From contig JAUTXW010001600.1 of the NCBI GenBank assembly GCA_030620095.1, positions 2,376,501 through 2,440,500 of the forward strand: a DNA stretch of 64,000 nt. The letters are read 5' to 3'. This document shows, one piece after another, positions 63,998-64,000 of the stretch. The translations under genes and the position numbers were made by a program. The stretch comes from Kuschelorhynchus macadamiae (Eukaryota; Arthropoda; Insecta; Coleoptera; Curculionidae). Position 1 is the first letter of the stretch. Every line of letters starts with the position of its first letter. The notes below the pieces were generated by a model that had not been told where the DNA came from, searched no databases, and saw nothing but the letters and a program-made list of their open reading frames with translations.

Positions 63998-64000
63998 AAG

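Larger units (their letters stand above)
59900..64000 (-). pseudogene. Penelope-like element: RT plus GIY-YIG, split by mariner 6, extends past window
   Basis: Read leftward from the window edge: a linker with SKGPNFTIAPSSIPVEDIVT, then NANILVLPADKVNAIV, ASSLPPPPTVFRR and SPTYKLGKYLSNCFNPFTGK (RT fingers). Stop-ridden palm remnants follow to about 62830. Mariner 6 then interrupts. Coding resumes at 60705 with RKRTYTNRNLNANSHH, SLTSEMSKLTEALRGKGYY and the GIY-YIG nuclease (FQTEGVYKIPCSCGEVYMGE, TGRSISTRLVEHKRC). It ends with the shifted PLE tail (EFYKRKIRESIEIFKDTKNV) near 60030. The motif set and order are those of endonuclease-bearing Penelope-like elements. It is heavily damaged, and the 5' end is beyond 64000. 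Confidence 0.8.

Noticed and set aside
1..64000. CRISPR array, rRNA or tRNA genes, bacterial promoters or operons
   Set aside because: No regularly spaced identical repeats of CRISPR type, no rRNA-like or cloverleaf sequence recognised; all genes have eukaryotic transposon features.

Overview
This is AT-rich eukaryotic DNA, almost certainly arthropod and probably insect. The evidence is the mix of mobile elements: long-TIR Tc1/mariner-type elements whose transposase has a DD41D-like spacing, ZMYM1/52-kDa-repressor-like and SCAND3/GTF2IRD2-like hAT elements, a Gypsy LTR element, CR1/jockey-type LINEs, a Penelope-like element (PLE) with GIY-YIG, and Crypton-like tyrosine recombinases. Many genes have spliceosomal introns and arthropod-type core promoters. 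A beetle is plausible but not provable here. I see no rRNA, tRNA, CRISPR array or bacterial-type operon. The only hint of an ordinary host gene is one short signal-peptide-like exon at 13393-13492.

Layout. 138-3891: complete hAT with 8-bp TSD, carrying a fold-back MITE in its intron. 5137-7448: mariner 1 with ~0.5-kb TIRs. 7.6-9.4 kb: ~200-bp repeats followed by ~130-bp repeats. 10.0-13.1 kb: LINE RT remnant split by mariner 2. 13653-17923: second hAT with 8-bp TSD. 18.15-21.6 kb: Crypton remnant flanking a third hAT. 22.26-23.9 kb: mariner 3 inside a (TA)n tract. 23.94-24.4 kb: heat-shock-type promoter followed by a repetitive Lys/Glu-rich reading frame. 26.0-26.6 kb: inverted relative of the ~130-bp repeats. 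26901-34009: TIR-bounded element with a split transposase-like gene of a family I cannot name, interrupted by a LINE (28608-32384). 34.2-35.4 kb: second Crypton. 36832-38840: mariner 4. 39905-42330: second copy of the third hAT, opposite strand. 42467-44031: non-coding inverted-repeat element. 44241-44972: third Crypton fragment. 44975-48845: old hAT split by mariner 5. 49326-51442: hAT with 8-bp TSD. 51529-59253: hAT deletion derivative split by a young Gypsy element (52137-58286). 59.9-64 kb: PLE split by mariner 6.

Nearly every transposase or polymerase carries frameshifts, nonsense codons or lost catalytic residues, so few could act alone; the Gypsy element is the youngest (LTRs differ at 1 of 281 positions). 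The window is best read as a stack of nested insertions whose order can be deduced. The least explained items are the 26.9-34.0 kb element, the multi-unit HSE/TATA/Inr promoter at 23.95 kb, the small myristoylation-signal membrane ORF ahead of Gypsy gag, and the mariner elements whose long inverted repeats contain the start of their own coding sequence. All family names come from reading translated motifs by eye; no database search was run.
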